Positions 11,388-22,732 are shown, numbered from the stretch's first letter. The stretch is DNA of 64,000 bases from Lasiosphaeria ovina (GCA_033439765.1 JAULSN010000004.1:3730001-3794000); one strand, 5' to 3'. The notes: generated from the sequence alone by a model not told the origin. Numbers and translations: made by a program.

Positions 11388-12424
11388 AACTCAGCAGCAC
11401 GGGAAGCCAGCGGAGGGTGATCGAATGAGCAACACCTCCTATACATATCGAAATTTCTTTGGTCATTAAAACTTGGTACATACATCGGCTCGTATGTTTC
11501 GGCTCACATGGCGGCATAAAATTACGGCGTTTGGGGTGGATGGGGACGGCACAGATACATTGCGGCATCTTTTGCTACAGAGTCTTTCCTTTGCTATAAG
11601 GCTTTCCTTTGCTAAAAGGGACGGGGGTTTACTTGGACCAAGGGGTTAGACAAATGGTTCTGGTTCTGGTTCGGTACGGTCTACATGAGTGGCTAGGCGG
11701 CTTAACTTAGGCGGTCTGTTACATTTACGCTGCATCTGTCATTTGGGTGGATATACCCCGAGCGATCTTGAGCTGTTTGCTATTTTCATTTTCAGACGGC
11801 ATTGCAATTTGCAATCTTGGGATTTGCATGGATGGATGGGAAATGGGTTAACGTATCGTGGGGACGAGAAGGGAACTATTCATGATATCGGTTCCATACT
11901 TGAACGGGATTTGGGAGGCTGGACAGCATATGTACAATACAATGATAAACTGCCTGCCTGCCCGCATACCCCATTGATATTTACCTCCCCGAGATATGGG
12001 CCGCCTAGGCCCGTCTATGGATTTGTCTTCGGCTACGGTATAAAATGAACATGACAAAAGAAAATGACTGATTCGTGACCGCTCCCTCCATCCCCATAAT
12101 GGCAAATATGTAACAGTAGCACCGCCCGCCAGTTCGTCAACCCCGACTAACTAACCTACGCCCGCCTCGCCCACCTCGCCCCTGAACGCCCGCCCAGCTG
12201 CCAAACAAGAAAGAGATGTGACTCTTGGTTGCATGCGTGATAGTCATATCATGGCACGTCATGACCCGGAAGAAAAAAAGAAAAAAAGAAAAAAGAAGAA
12301 AAGTAAAGCCCGCTCCCCCGTTGGCTCCGGAACCGCAGACACCCGGCAGTTCTGTACAGAAAATAAAACACGCCGCCAAACCAAACCAAACCAGACAGAC
12401 AGACAACCCCCCCCCCCCGGGACA
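11388..12424. other. Intergenic between convergent genes
   Basis: No gene was seen. The stretch holds the 3' flanks of the Ser-rich gene and of the convergent kinesin gene. An A-rich tract lies at 12269-12303, AAACC repeats at about 12375-12395 and a C run at about 12408-12418. Confidence 0.4.
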
Positions 12425-14709
12425 TCATATGATATTACTCCTCTCGCCGAGCGGATTCCTCCTCCTCGCCAGCGCCCCGCCCGAGATAGCCACAGCGACT
12501 GCAGCAGTAAGAGACGACTCCTTAGTATTACTACTACTGGTATTACCACTCTGGTGATGAGATTTCTTGGCCCCTCCCACCAAATCAGCGAGAAAGAAGC
12601 GCGACTTGTCGTCGCCAATCTTGCGGCGGAACATGTCGAGGTCGCGCAGCAGCACCTGCATCTGCTCGTGCATGTCGTCGGCGCCGGCCTCGTAGTGGTT
12701 CGGTGCTTCTTCTTCTTCTTCTCCTTCTTCTGTGTCGGTGTAATCTGAGTTGTCGCCGCCAGAAGCGTAGCCGTCGTCTTGGTCTTGGTCTTTGTCAGGG
12801 GAGAGGTGGTGGTGTTGTTCATGGCGGTGGCTCTTTGGTGTGTGGTTTTCCTTGTCTTCTGCATTGTCTTTTGGAGCCTGGCGTTGGCGCTTCGGGGAGA
12901 GCAGCAGCCTGTCGCGGTGGATCTGTTTCTTTGTGGCTGTGACGTCGTCCTCCTCTTCAGACGCGACATCTTCGTCATCGTCCACCTCGCGCACCGTGAC
13001 GGCGGGGATGGGGTTCTTGATGCTCTCGAGGGCGAGCTTGAGGTGCAAGCGCAGGGCCTCGTTCTCGGTCTGCAGCGAGCGGATCTTGCCCTCGGCGACG
13101 AGCGAGCGCTCGTCCATGAGCTGCTGCAGGCCGCGCACGCGCGCCTGGTAGTCCTCGAGGCGCTCCTCGGCCTCACGGGCGTCCTTTTCGCGGCGGCGGC
13201 TGTCACCCACAACAAGCTGCAGCGCGCGGATCTCGTCGGCCATGGCCGCGATCTGCGCGTCGCGCTCCGCCGTGCTGATGCTGTCCTGGTTGACCACGGC
13301 CCGCGTGCGGATGCGCTTGGCCTGGTCGGCGTAGCGGAGCGTCGACAGCGTCTCGTCGTAGTCGCTCGGCGCGATGCACGCGATCATGGCCGTCTTGCTG
13401 TTGCCGCCCAGCGAGTCCTTGAGAAGCCACGTGAGGATGCTGTCGCGGTAGGGCACGACCGTCGATGAGCCCGGCCCCTTCTTGGACGGCGTCTTCTTGG
13501 GGTCGGCCAGGGCGGCGATGACGCGGCCCAGCGTTGTCAGGGAGCGGTTGATGTTGCTGCCCTCGCGCAGGCGCTGGCCCGTGGCCTCGGTCGACTTTGC
13601 GCGCTCGCTGCCGGCCAGGTCGACAAGGCGGATGCGGCTGCTGCGCTCCGTGGTCTCGTCCGTGTCGAGGTCGTGGTGGATCTGCTTGAGCATGATGGTG
13701 AAAACGGCGTGGCTGCGGCTGCTCGTGTCGTTCATCTTGGTGCTCGCCGTGGTGCGGCTCTGGTCGCCCCTCCGCATGTGGCGCAGGATCTCGTCGAGCG
13801 AGCGCACGGGCACGTCGGTCAGGTCCTTGACGTAGGGGCCCTCGGTCGGCGACTCGCGGATCTTGAGGTAGTAGGGGGCCTGGGAGGGCGCGGGCGGGGC
13901 GGCGAGCAGGTCGCGCACGTGCTCGTTGTAGACCTCGAAGTAGCTGACGCGCACGTTGTAGCTGATGTTGGGCGTCTCGTCCTGGGCCGCGGCGATGCGC
14001 TCAAACAGGTCCTGGCAGGTGCGCGGGATCAGCCCCGGCTGGTCCGCCGTGCCCATAACGGTGTACGACTTGCCCGACCCCGTCTGCCCGTACGCGAAGA
14101 TGCACGTGTGGTAGCCCTCGAAGTTGTGGTCGAGGAACTCCTCGCCGAGGCTGTCGTAGACGTCCTCCTGTGTCGCGTAGTGCTCGTCGTCCGTGTCGTG
14201 GCTCCAGAAGCTGTTGTCAAACGTGAACGACTTGTCCTCGACGGCCGCCCTGCGCGCCCGCGCCCTGGCGTTGGCCGGGTCCGCATCGTCGTCGCCGGGC
14301 GCCGCGAGCGTGGTGCGCTGCGAGAGGGGGTCCATGCGGATGAGGCACTTGGCATTGCGGGCGATTTCTGTTGCAGCCCCGGGGGGGTCAGTCAGTCGCG
14401 ACAAAAAGACAACTGATAATAATAATGTCAACACATACCTCGAGGCAGAAAGGCGCGCACCCTCACGACGACGCGCACATTGCCGCCGGCATCGAGGCGG
14501 GCGTGGTTCGGCACGGTGCCGTCGCGGGACCGCAGCGAGGGCGTCGAAGCGCTGGAGCGGACACCGCGCTGGGCGGCTGGCCTCTGAAGGCTGGGCATCG
14601 GCATCGGCATCGGCATCGGCATCAGACGCGGCTCGAGGGCAGTCGCGGTCAGAGAGTCTTGGACGTCGGCGAGGAGATCGTGGAAGCGCTGCGCGAGGTT
14701 GCGGAACAT
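12425..14709 (-). CDS. Kinesin-3 family motor, short form without FHA/PH tail
   Basis: Predicted protein of 737 residues from exons 14709-14439 and 14367-12425. The intron GTATGT...ACAG restores L-P-R-E-I-A-R-N. The start is the first ATG in frame (M-F-R-N-L-A-Q-R-F); the frame upstream opens only with GTG. The motor domain begins near residue 77 (N-V-R-V-V-V-R-V-R-A-F). It carries the P-loop G-Q-T-G-S-G-K-S (184-191), switch I S-S-R-S-H (306-310) and switch II D-L-A-G-S-E (340-345). The kinesin-3 signatures are E-G-S-N-I-N-R-S-L-T-T-L-G and P-Y-R-D-S-I-L-T-W-L-L-K-D-S-L-G-G-N-S-K-T-A. The neck is followed by a coiled coil at about 460-543, then acidic and charged low complexity. No FHA, KIF1B or PH domain is visible, so cargo binding must differ from Unc-104/KIF1A. 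The N-terminal 76 residues precede the motor and include a Met-Pro repeat. Microtubule plus-end transport is inferred from the family. Confidence 0.9.
14597..14625. repeat. GGCATC hexamer repeat encoding (Met-Pro)n
   Basis: A GGCATC tandem array lies within the first exon of the kinesin. Read on the minus strand it encodes alternating Met and Pro (residues 30-39). It is in-frame and length-tolerant. Confidence 0.85.
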
Positions 14710-15397
14710 GCCCCCGAATAATACTCCGTAAATCTGTTTTTCTACTCGGTCAGCCACCCGACCCGTCGACGGCTCTTGCCCTTGTTCGCCCTAGCGTAGC
14801 TTGGTTTCCTTGTTTGGTCGACGCTGGCGCCAATCGGTTTGCTGGCTTGATCCGTTGCAACCTTGCAAGCGACTGTTTAGTGTTTACACGGCAGGGGGCA
14901 GTTGCCACGGAGAAACCCACGCCAAGCCCCGCACATCCTGGGTACTGTAAGGCGTGCAGCGCGCGCCCTGCAGGTCCTCGCTGTCAGCCACAGCACCACC
15001 TCACGCCACTGCAACAACAACGGCTAAACTCTGCAGCTGAATTGAACAAGTCATGGGGGAAAAAAAATAAAAAATAAAAAATTAAAGCCAACGCTGGAAT
15101 ACCTTTCAAGTGCGGGCCTCGAAACAGACAGGCGAGATGACTAGCTAGCTTGGTAAACACAACGCGCCCTCTAAATGCGCCTCGTCGAACACGAGAGGAA
15201 AACAAGAAAGACAAGAATAAACAAAACATAAGAAAGAAGATGTATCTAAGGCAAACCCTCCGTCCTGTCCCCTGTGACGTGACCATCTATATACTATATA
15301 CTTGCCAAAAAGCCAAAACCCGCTCCCCCACCCTCTCCGTGCCGCCCAAACGCCAAGCCGAGTCCCGCAGCCCTATTCACACCCATCCTATAGCACT
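14710..15397. other. Intergenic between kinesin and the PPPDE gene
   Basis: No gene was seen. The stretch contains the promoter of the minus-strand kinesin and the 3' flank of the minus-strand PPPDE-thioredoxin-PUL gene. An A/T-rich tract lies at about 15059-15085. Confidence 0.4.
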
Positions 15398-17362
15398 CTA
15401 ACCCGCGCGCGCCAGGCCCTTGCCGAATAGCTCACCCCCGATCTCGGCCACGAGGGCCATGTCGGGAAAGTCCTTCTTCTTGGCGAGCACCACGTCCTGG
15501 GCGTCCATGGTGCGCAGCAGCGCGGCGAGCTCGCCGTCGAGGGGCAGGCGGTACGCCAGCAGACCCAGCGCGAGCAGCGTGCCCTCGAGGGCCTCGGCCG
15601 AGGCGGACTCCTGCGCGACGGCCTCGAGCGCCGACGCCGCGAGCTCGACCTGGTCGCTCTCTGGCAGCACATCCCCGGGCCCGCCGTCGCGGCGCTGGCG
15701 GCTGTTGGCGAGCGCGATGTTGAATAAGAGTGATGCTGCCGCCACGCGCACGCTGCTGTGGCCGTCGTCGAGGAAGCTCGTCGACACCAGCTGCGTGGCT
15801 GCGGCGCGCAGCCCGTCGTGGCTGAGGATCTCGTCCGGGTACAGCGGGCTCGAGAACAGGTTGCACGCCATCTGCAGCGTCACGAGCCGCAGCGCGTACG
15901 GGCAACCGCCGCCGTCGGGGAGCGCATTCACGCGGTTGAGGACCGCGAGCACCGTGGCGTGATCCGCGTCGTCCTCGGCGAGGTAGCCGCTGAAGCGCGC
16001 GTCGACCAGCCCGCACCGCAGCAGGTCGACGGCGGTGAAGAGGACGTCGGTGGGCAGGCTGTTGCTACTGCCGGTGCCGACCGCCTCGCGGATGAATTGT
16101 GTGAACCCGGCCATGTCCGGCAGGGTGGCCTCGGCGGGCCCGTCCCTGGCCCGGGCCTCGACGAAGTGCTTGACGCCCTGCACTGCCGGGTGCTCGGCGG
16201 CGGCGGGGCCCATCTTGGCCAGCAGCTTGGCCAGCGGCGGGACCTTTTCGAAGATGACAGGCTTGGCGCCGGGGTTTGCGAGTGTCGGCAGGCGGAGGGA
16301 CTGGTGCGGGTGCCGCGGCCACGCCATCTGCACCAGCAGCTGCACGTTGCCGCGCAGCTTGCTCGGGTCCGCCCCGACCCAGCGGTTCTCCTCCTGGCCC
16401 TTGAGGAACGTGATGAAAGTGGGCGTGCTCGACACCGAGTACCGGCTGCCGACGTCGAACGCCTTGGATATGTCGACCTTGATCAGGGCGCCCTTGTCGC
16501 CAATCTCGGCGGCTAGTTCGTCGTAGAGAGGGTAGACGGCCTTGCAGGGGGCGCAGGTGGCCGAGGTGAAGAAGACGACGGCGCAGGACCTCTGGAACTT
16601 GCCCAGCAATGCGTCGAGCTCTGCAGCGCTGGAGACGTTGTGCACTTTGCCCTCGTGGCGGTGCAGCTGGGACTGCGGCTTCACGGAGCTGCCCGGGGTT
16701 TGGTCTTGGATGCCGAGAATGCCGCCGGCGCGCTTCTTGGCCGATATCTGCTGGTTGAGCATGGGCAGCAGCATCTGGCCAAAGGGGGAATCGCTGTTGG
16801 CCTGTCAGTGCGCGTCTGTGTGCTTTTGTTGTGGGATGAGAACGTACAGCACTGCCTGTGGCATGTTGGTGATGTGGCTGGGGATTCCCTTGCCCAGCAG
16901 AAAGGTCGAAAGATCGTTGGAGAAGTTGTTGCAGTTGTGTCTCCAGAGGTCGTATGCCTGCCGATAACACCTTAGTCAATGCTAATGCTCAGCCTAGCCG
17001 ACTCTCGGGCCACAGCTCACCTCGACTGTGTAAATCTCGCGGAGCGAGTCCAGATACTCCTCAATGACATCCATGGGCACTTGGGCGCCTATCGTCAGCA
17101 TATTCATAACCATCTACCACCGAATACTGAGAGCTGGCAACGGCATACGTTCTGTGCGGCCAAGGCAGATCTCCTGCATGGGGCGGCCGAGATGCGAGGT
17201 GCCGGGCTGGATAGCGACAATGTTGCCGTCGTAGACGTACTCGCGGCCCTGGAGCTTGATCGACGTGTGGTAGACAGCGTCCAGCTGGAAGCCCAGCAGA
17301 CTGGCCGACATCTGCCGCGCCAGCCCCTGCGAGAGGTCGTATACGAAAAGGTGGACGTCCAT
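15398..17362 (-). CDS. PPPDE (DeSI-type) thiol peptidase-thioredoxin-PUL fusion protein
   Basis: Predicted protein of 595 residues from exons 17362-17149, 17088-17021, 16957-16848 and 16793-15398; exon lengths keep frame throughout. The N-terminal PPPDE/DUF862 domain (about 1-135) has the catalytic pair H32 (V-Y-H-T-S-I) and C103 (H-N-C-N-N-F), as in DeSI deSUMOylating or deubiquitinating isopeptidases. A thioredoxin domain follows, about residues 180-290. Its active site C-A-P-C (211-214) sits in F-F-T-S-A-T-C-A-P-C. It also has the cis-Pro stretch S-S-T-P-T-F. The remaining 300 residues form an Ala/Leu-rich helical repeat, consistent with a PUL domain, which binds Cdc48/p97 in PLAA/Doa1. 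Removing ubiquitin or SUMO-like modifiers on Cdc48 clients, coupled to thiol chemistry, is inferred from this domain set. The gene is divergent from the GDPase gene at 18529. Confidence 0.88.
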
Positions 17363-18528
17363 GGTGAGAGAGTTCCCTCAATGTGTGGTTGCGATTGATT
17401 CACTGAGACTCCGGGACTCAATTGCTGATTGGGTCAATACTTGGGTTAAGAACAAGGAACGACTGCAAATGTGGTTTAAACCCCGGTGCAACGCAAAGCT
17501 GCAATGGCAAATTGCTACTCTGAACTGAACGACTGAAAACGAACCCCAAGCCGGCCGGCGGATCTCCAGGGTATTATGAGACAGGTATCTGAAGAGGCAG
17601 CAAAAGGGTTACGAGGCGAGGGCGACAACCTGATGCGGCAGCTGGGCCGACTGTCGTTGGATTCTGGAAGGCTAGAGAAGGGAAGGCCTTTGGTACAAGG
17701 GCGGTACACTCAACCCCAGGGCCAACAAGTGCTACAACTCTCCATTTTCCACGACGTGCCTCGCTTTAATATTCCAAACTACAGCCCTAAAGACATGATG
17801 AATCGACATGAGTGAAATTGAATCGTAGCGATATCAAGCAGGAGCCATGGTTGGCCAAAGGCGTCGTGGAAAGGCGCCCCTTGAATGTCCCAATCGAGTT
17901 CTCCCTATCCGTACCTTGAAGTACCGGATGTGGGGCACACATCTATCCTCTGCCAGTCGCCACCAACCCACACCACCCATCGCACTACCGAACAAGCCAG
18001 GGCCGAGGGGCTTCCGCCTCCGCCAGATCTGGACACCTTTTTGGGTGCAGCAAGGCACTCCTGGGCTGCTATTCGCAGCGTCACTGGGAAAACCAATCCG
18101 GTTGACAAATCTTCGACAAGCCCCTATTCCACCCCCAGATCTTCGAAATAAATTTACAATTATTTGAGATTGGCTAGAGGAGCGCATTGATTCATCATCG
18201 AGTTTTTTCTTCTTCTCTCTACACTTGTACATTGTTTCTTGTCATTCGTTGAAGAGCCGTCGTTTACTCCGTACATCTCCATTTTTCTTTCCCCTGGTCC
18301 CATCGGCTTGGCATGCGCAGGGACGTGTGTCCGTAGTTTCCTTCCCCTTTTGTCGTCCTGGCCCAACTCTCTCGCCCTCGCAACCCCTCGTCGCGAAACC
18401 GCGATCACGACGACAACGACAACGACGAAGACGAAGACGAAGACGACGACGACAGACCGAACCCTCGCCGTACGCTTGTGTCGCAGGGCACGCTTCAAAC
18501 GTGTGCGTGCGTGAAACCGAGTCCCTAA
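17363..18528. other. Divergent promoter region, PPPDE gene and GDPase gene
   Basis: No gene was seen. It is the shared upstream region of two divergently transcribed genes. The right end has CT-rich leader sequence and GACGAC-type repeats near 18409-18455, just before the GDPase ATG. Confidence 0.45.
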
Positions 18529-20361
18529 ATGCGGCGCACGTCGGTCTCGTTGCCGACCAAGCACGTTGCTCACGACCCTCACGAGAAACCAGATCGCTAC
18601 GACATAAATTACCGGGAACCCGGCTTCTTCTCCAGGATGCAGTCCGCCTGGCAGACGCAGACGCAGCGTATGCGCTACATTAAGACTGGCGCCATCATTT
18701 TCGTCGTCTTCCTGCTATTCTACTTCTTCTCACCGTCTGGCGTCGAGCTTTACAACGGAGGTAAGACCTTCCTGCCTGCTGCCGTCTTCCTCCTAGGGGG
18801 AAAAAAGGGGGATAGGAGGCTCGTTCGTGCAATGAACTACTCGCTCACCACTTCTCTTCTAGTGATTACATCCGACTCAGAAGGCCAAGGCCAGACGCCG
18901 TCTGACTCGTCATACGGCACAGACCGGTGCAAGAGGTCCTACTCCAAGGACAAGCCCATCGTGCAATATGTCCTCATAATCGACGCTGGCAGCACCGGTT
19001 CGCGTATCCACGTGTACAAGTTCAACAACTGCGGCCCGGCGCCCGAGCTCGAGAACGAGGTCTTTGAGCAGACCAAGAAGATTGACGGCCAGAGCAGCGG
19101 CTTGAGTGCCTACGCCAACGACCCCGAGGCTGCAGCGAAGAGCCTGGATATTCTCATGGAAGCGGCGCTCAAGAACGTGCCGGACAAGCTCAAAGGCTGC
19201 ACCCCCCTTGCCCTAAAGGCGACGGCAGGACTGCGCAAGGAGGGCGAAGAGAAGAGCCAGAAGATTCTCGACGCCGTCCGCCACCATCTCGAGACCAATT
19301 ACCCGTTCCCCGTTGTCTCGAAGGAGGAGAAAGGCGTCGAGGTTATGGACGGCTCCGACGAGGGTGTGTATGCTTGGATCACAGTCAACTACCTGCTCGG
19401 AAAGATCGGCGGCCCCGACCACTCCCCGACGGCGGCCGTGTTCGACCTGGGCGGCGGCTCGACCCAGATTGTTTTTGAGCCGACCTTTGAGGGTCTCTCT
19501 TCGGGCGGCATGCCCGAGAAGTTTGCCGACGGCGAGCACAAATACGAGCTCGACTTTGGCGGCCGCAAGTTTGCCCTCTACCAGAAGTCGCATCTGGGCT
19601 ACGGCCTCATGGAGGCGCGGAACGCGATGCTCGTGACGCTCGTCGACGACTTGATCGAGATCAACAAGGGCGACCGGTCGTGGCTGGAGAAACCCGTTGT
19701 CAACCCGTGCTACTCGACCGGCCTGAAAAAGACAGCCAAGGTCGAGCTGCCCAAAAATCACCCGCTCGGCGAATCCTTGAAGCTCAACATGACGGGCCCT
19801 ACCGAGCCGGCCACGGCGCACTGCCGCGCCGTGGCCGAGCGCATCCTGAAGAAGGACGCCGAGTGCACGCTCGCCCCCTGCTCCTTCAACGGCGTCCACC
19901 AGCCGTCCATCAGCAAGACGTTTGCCCGCGAAGACATCTACTTCCTGTCCTTCTTCACCGACCGCACCCAGCCGCTCGGCATGCCCGAGTCATTCACGCT
20001 CCGCGAGCTGCACGACCTCGCCCACACCGTGTGCGGCGGCCCGGACGCCTGGGGCGTCTTCACCAGCGTGCCGACGGCGCTCGACGAGCTGAACGGCCGC
20101 CCCGAGTACTGCGCCGACCTCAACTTCATGCTCGCCCTGACCCACACCGGCTACGAGATGCCCATCGACCGCGAGGTCAGAATCGCCAAGAAGATCAAGG
20201 ACATGGAGCTAGGCTGGTGTCTAGGAGCCAGGTGAGTCTTGTCCCCCATCCCTTGAATGCTGCAGTTGCTTCTCCAAGTCGCTAACCCTGTTCCTCCCTA
20301 CAGCTTACCGCTGCTCGCCCAAGGGTCAGGGTGGAAGTGCAAGATCACCGAAGTACAGTGA
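18529..20361 (+). CDS. gda1: Golgi guanosine diphosphatase, GDA1/CD39 family
   Basis: Predicted protein of 552 residues from exons 18529-18760, 18863-20231 and 20304-20361. It is a type II membrane protein with a cytosolic basic N-terminus and one transmembrane segment at about 53-68 (G-A-I-I-F-V-V-F-L-L-F-Y-F-F). The lumenal catalytic domain carries apyrase conserved regions in order: I-D-A-G-S-T-G-S-R-I-H-V-Y-K-F, K-A-T-A-G-L-R, G-S-D-E-G-V-Y-A-W-I and F-D-L-G-G-G-S-T-Q-I-V-F. In yeast this enzyme converts GDP to GMP in the Golgi so that GMP can exchange for GDP-mannose, supporting mannosylation. The last intron restores the ending L-G-W-C-L-G-A-S-L-P-L-L. The first intron (18761-18862, 102 bases) is a multiple of three without an in-frame stop, so an unspliced form would still be translatable. 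Confidence 0.93.
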
Positions 20362-21190
20362 GAGAGTGGTGCTTTTTCTAATTATGAAGATAACGCTGCA
20401 AAAAACAAAAAGAAGTAGAGAGAGAGCTTGGCCGTGGTGATATTGTCTACTATTACTAAACCAACACATTTTTGCAACCCTTTTTTTCTTCTTATTTTGT
20501 CAACTGGCGTTTTTTAACGATGGTCTCGATTTGTACTACAGTACTGTTATTATTACTACTACTACTACCTACCTAATGAGGTACCTGCCTCCATGTAACA
20601 ATGTTGGGTTGATTCTAGCTAGACAGGCCGGGGAATCCTGCTTCTGCTCCTGGTTTCTGGTTCCTACATACGTATTAGTGTCATAGGAAGGGAAGAAAGA
20701 AAGAGAGAAAAAAGGGGAGAGAATTAAATACATGAGATATTGGACTTTTCTTGTTTTAGCGTCTTGTGTTGTTGGTTTGTTGATTTGGTTGGGCACAGTA
20801 GGTTTAAAGTGCAGTCAGTGAGTCGAGCAGGGTTGCTTTCCTCTTATTTGTATACCTAGGTATGATATATACTGGTTTTCACGCTGTCTGTCAGTCTGCC
20901 TGTCATATTCATGTTGAGCTGAACTCTACGCCATGGAAGCGATACGGAGAAAGCGGGGATAAGAGGAATGGCCTTGTTCTCGTGCGACTCTTGATTCTCT
21001 CCACAGGAGACAAGAGACAAGAGACAAGAGACAATATCAACCCCCGTTGGATTATTCGGCTGCGCGTGTCTTGATCTACTCATTATCATTACCGTTACTA
21101 CCCTTTTGGAGTCCTGTTCTCTGTTGTCCTGTTCTCTAACACCGGGGGATCAATAATATACATATATATAAAACACCAACACCTCAACTC
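20362..21190. other. Intergenic between convergent genes
   Basis: No gene was seen. The stretch carries 3' flanks, including T-rich tracts near 20480-20515, an ACT repeat near 20553-20570, and GAGACAA repeats near 21006-21030. Confidence 0.4.
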
Positions 21191-22732
21191 TCAGCACGGC
21201 ACGGCGACCATGTCGAGCACGTCGTCCAGCACGTCCTCGGGGCCGACGCCGTCGAGCAGGGCCGCGACGGCGGCGAGCTGGCTGCCCCACTGCATGCTGC
21301 GCTCGCGGTCGGGGGTTGTGGTGACGGTGCGCAGGCGGTGCAGGTAGACCTTGCGGGCGGCGAGCGCCACCAGCGACGGCGTGACGTGGTCTAGCCCGTG
21401 CAGCGCCGCCAGGCTGCGCGCCAGCCGCCCAAAGTGCTTGGTCGCCGCCGGCGACGCCCCGCTGTCCGCCGCCGCCGCCCGGTGCATCCGCAGGAACGAA
21501 GCGATGTTGGTCTGGTACCGTGTCGTCTCGACCGACACGTGCACCGCCTGTGCCAGCTGCCCCAGGAACGCGATGTCGCCGTCGCTGAACACGGGGCCGT
21601 CGTGCGGCGGCTGCTGCGGCTGCTGGGGTTGTTGCGGGGGGCTGCTGCTGCTGCTGTTGAGCTGCCGGCTGGCGGTGCGAGCGGTTGTTAGCGTTGGCGT
21701 GGGAGAGCGCCAGCCGGAGAGCGCCGCGAGGTGGTTGCCGTGGCTGTCGGTATTATTATTATCGTGATTGCTGTTGTTATTAGTGGCGGTGTGTGTTGAG
21801 GTTGCTGTGGCGAGGGAGCCCCGTTTCACGACGCTGCGGCTCGAGTCCGTCGAGGCTGCATCGTTGCCGTCGTAGCCGTCATCGTCGTAGTCGTCCTCGT
21901 TGAGGCCGTCGCCCCCACCTGATGCTCTTGCTCGTCCCGCGCCCCATTCTCGGTCGAGATGCTCGAACCCGAACTCGTCGGCGTCGTGCCAGTGCGCAAT
22001 GTAGAAGAAGTCGTTGAGATGCGGCGTCACGCGCGCTTGGCCCCCGCTCGCCGCGCCCAGCACCGCCACGAACAGGAACTGCTTGGGCGCCGTCTGCACA
22101 TTCGTCCGCGTGAAGATGCGCCGCGTGCGCAGCAGCTCCAGCGCCTGGATCTGCACGGCGCGCGGCGCCCGGTCGAGGTCCTTGGCGAGAATTACGTTGG
22201 CAATGTGTGGCTGCTGTTGCTGTTGCTGCTGCGAAGTGGTGCCTCCGACCGCAGGCGGGGAAGAGGTCGTCGGCACGATTCCGCCACCGCCTCCGGGGCC
22301 GGCGCCGTTGCCGCCCGGGCGTAGCCCCGGGAAGTAGGAACCGGACGAGCCAGGCGCAGGGTTGTAGGCGGTAGCATTCTCGGGTTTGTTGTTGCTGCTC
22401 CGGCGCTGCTGGTACGGCGAGACGGAGCGCGGCGATGGAGACGACGACGGCAAGACGCGGGATGGCGGAGGGGGAACCAGGAGGGCCGTGGCAAAGTCGT
22501 CGAGGGTGGTGTGGGCGTGGCAGCTGACAATGGCCGACGAGAGGTTGAAGGTGTGCGACGCGATCAGGCGCAGCTCCTCGGCGAGCTCGTCGACCGACTC
22601 CAGGACGGTGCTGACCAGACAGTGCTCGCGGGCGACGAGCGACAGCAGCGCGGCCAGTTCGAGGTCGCTCAGGCTGTGGACCTTCTGCAGGAGAAGCTGC
22701 TGTTCATCCGCCATTGCCTTTGCCATTGCCAT
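21191..22732 (-). CDS. MoxR/Mg-chelatase-like AAA protein with no visible Walker A
   Basis: Predicted single-exon protein of 513 residues. The start is the first ATG in frame (M-A-M-A-K-A-M-A-D-E-Q-Q); the frame opens further upstream only with TTG. Around residue 180, A-N-V-I-L-A-K-D-L-D-R-A-P-R-A-V-Q aligns by eye with the Walker B and following helix of MoxR and magnesium-chelatase ATPases (consensus like V-L-A-D-E-I-N-R-A-P). It is followed by L-E-L-L-R-T-R-R-I-F-T-R and a strand F-L-F-V-A-V-L-G. The C-terminal 140 residues form a helical lid (Y-Q-T-N-I-A-S-F-L-R, then V-A-L-A-A-R-K-V-Y-L-H-R-L-R). No G-x-x-G-x-G-K-[ST] P-loop is visible. Long Pro, Ser, Asn and Gln-rich insertions separate the blocks. 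ATP hydrolysis is therefore doubtful. A scaffold role, or an inactive partner of an active AAA protein, is inferred. Confidence 0.7.
   Translation of the reverse strand: MAMAKAMADEQQLLLQKVHSLSDLELAALLSLVAREHCLVSTVLESVDELAEELRLIASHTFNLSSAIVSCHAHTTLDDFATALLVPPPPSRVLPSSSPSPRSVSPYQQRRSSNNKPENATAYNPAPGSSGSYFPGLRPGGNGAGPGGGGGIVPTTSSPPAVGGTTSQQQQQQQPHIANVILAKDLDRAPRAVQIQALELLRTRRIFTRTNVQTAPKQFLFVAVLGAASGGQARVTPHLNDFFYIAHWHDADEFGFEHLDREWGAGRARASGGGDGLNEDDYDDDGYDGNDAASTDSSRSVVKRGSLATATSTHTATNNNSNHDNNNTDSHGNHLAALSGWRSPTPTLTTARTASRQLNSSSSSPPQQPQQPQQPPHDGPVFSDGDIAFLGQLAQAVHVSVETTRYQTNIASFLRMHRAAAADSGASPAATKHFGRLARSLAALHGLDHVTPSLVALAARKVYLHRLRTVTTTPDRERSMQWGSQLAAVAALLDGVGPEDVLDDVLDMVAVPC

Noticed and set aside
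13673..14416. Long plus-strand frame opposite the kinesin motor (247 codons)
   Set aside because: It is a shadow of the kinesin exon on the other strand: no domain signal, biased composition, and it crosses the kinesin intron.
14710..14757. Longer kinesin N-terminus starting at 14757
   Set aside because: The first codon there is GTG, not ATG. The first ATG in frame is at 14709.
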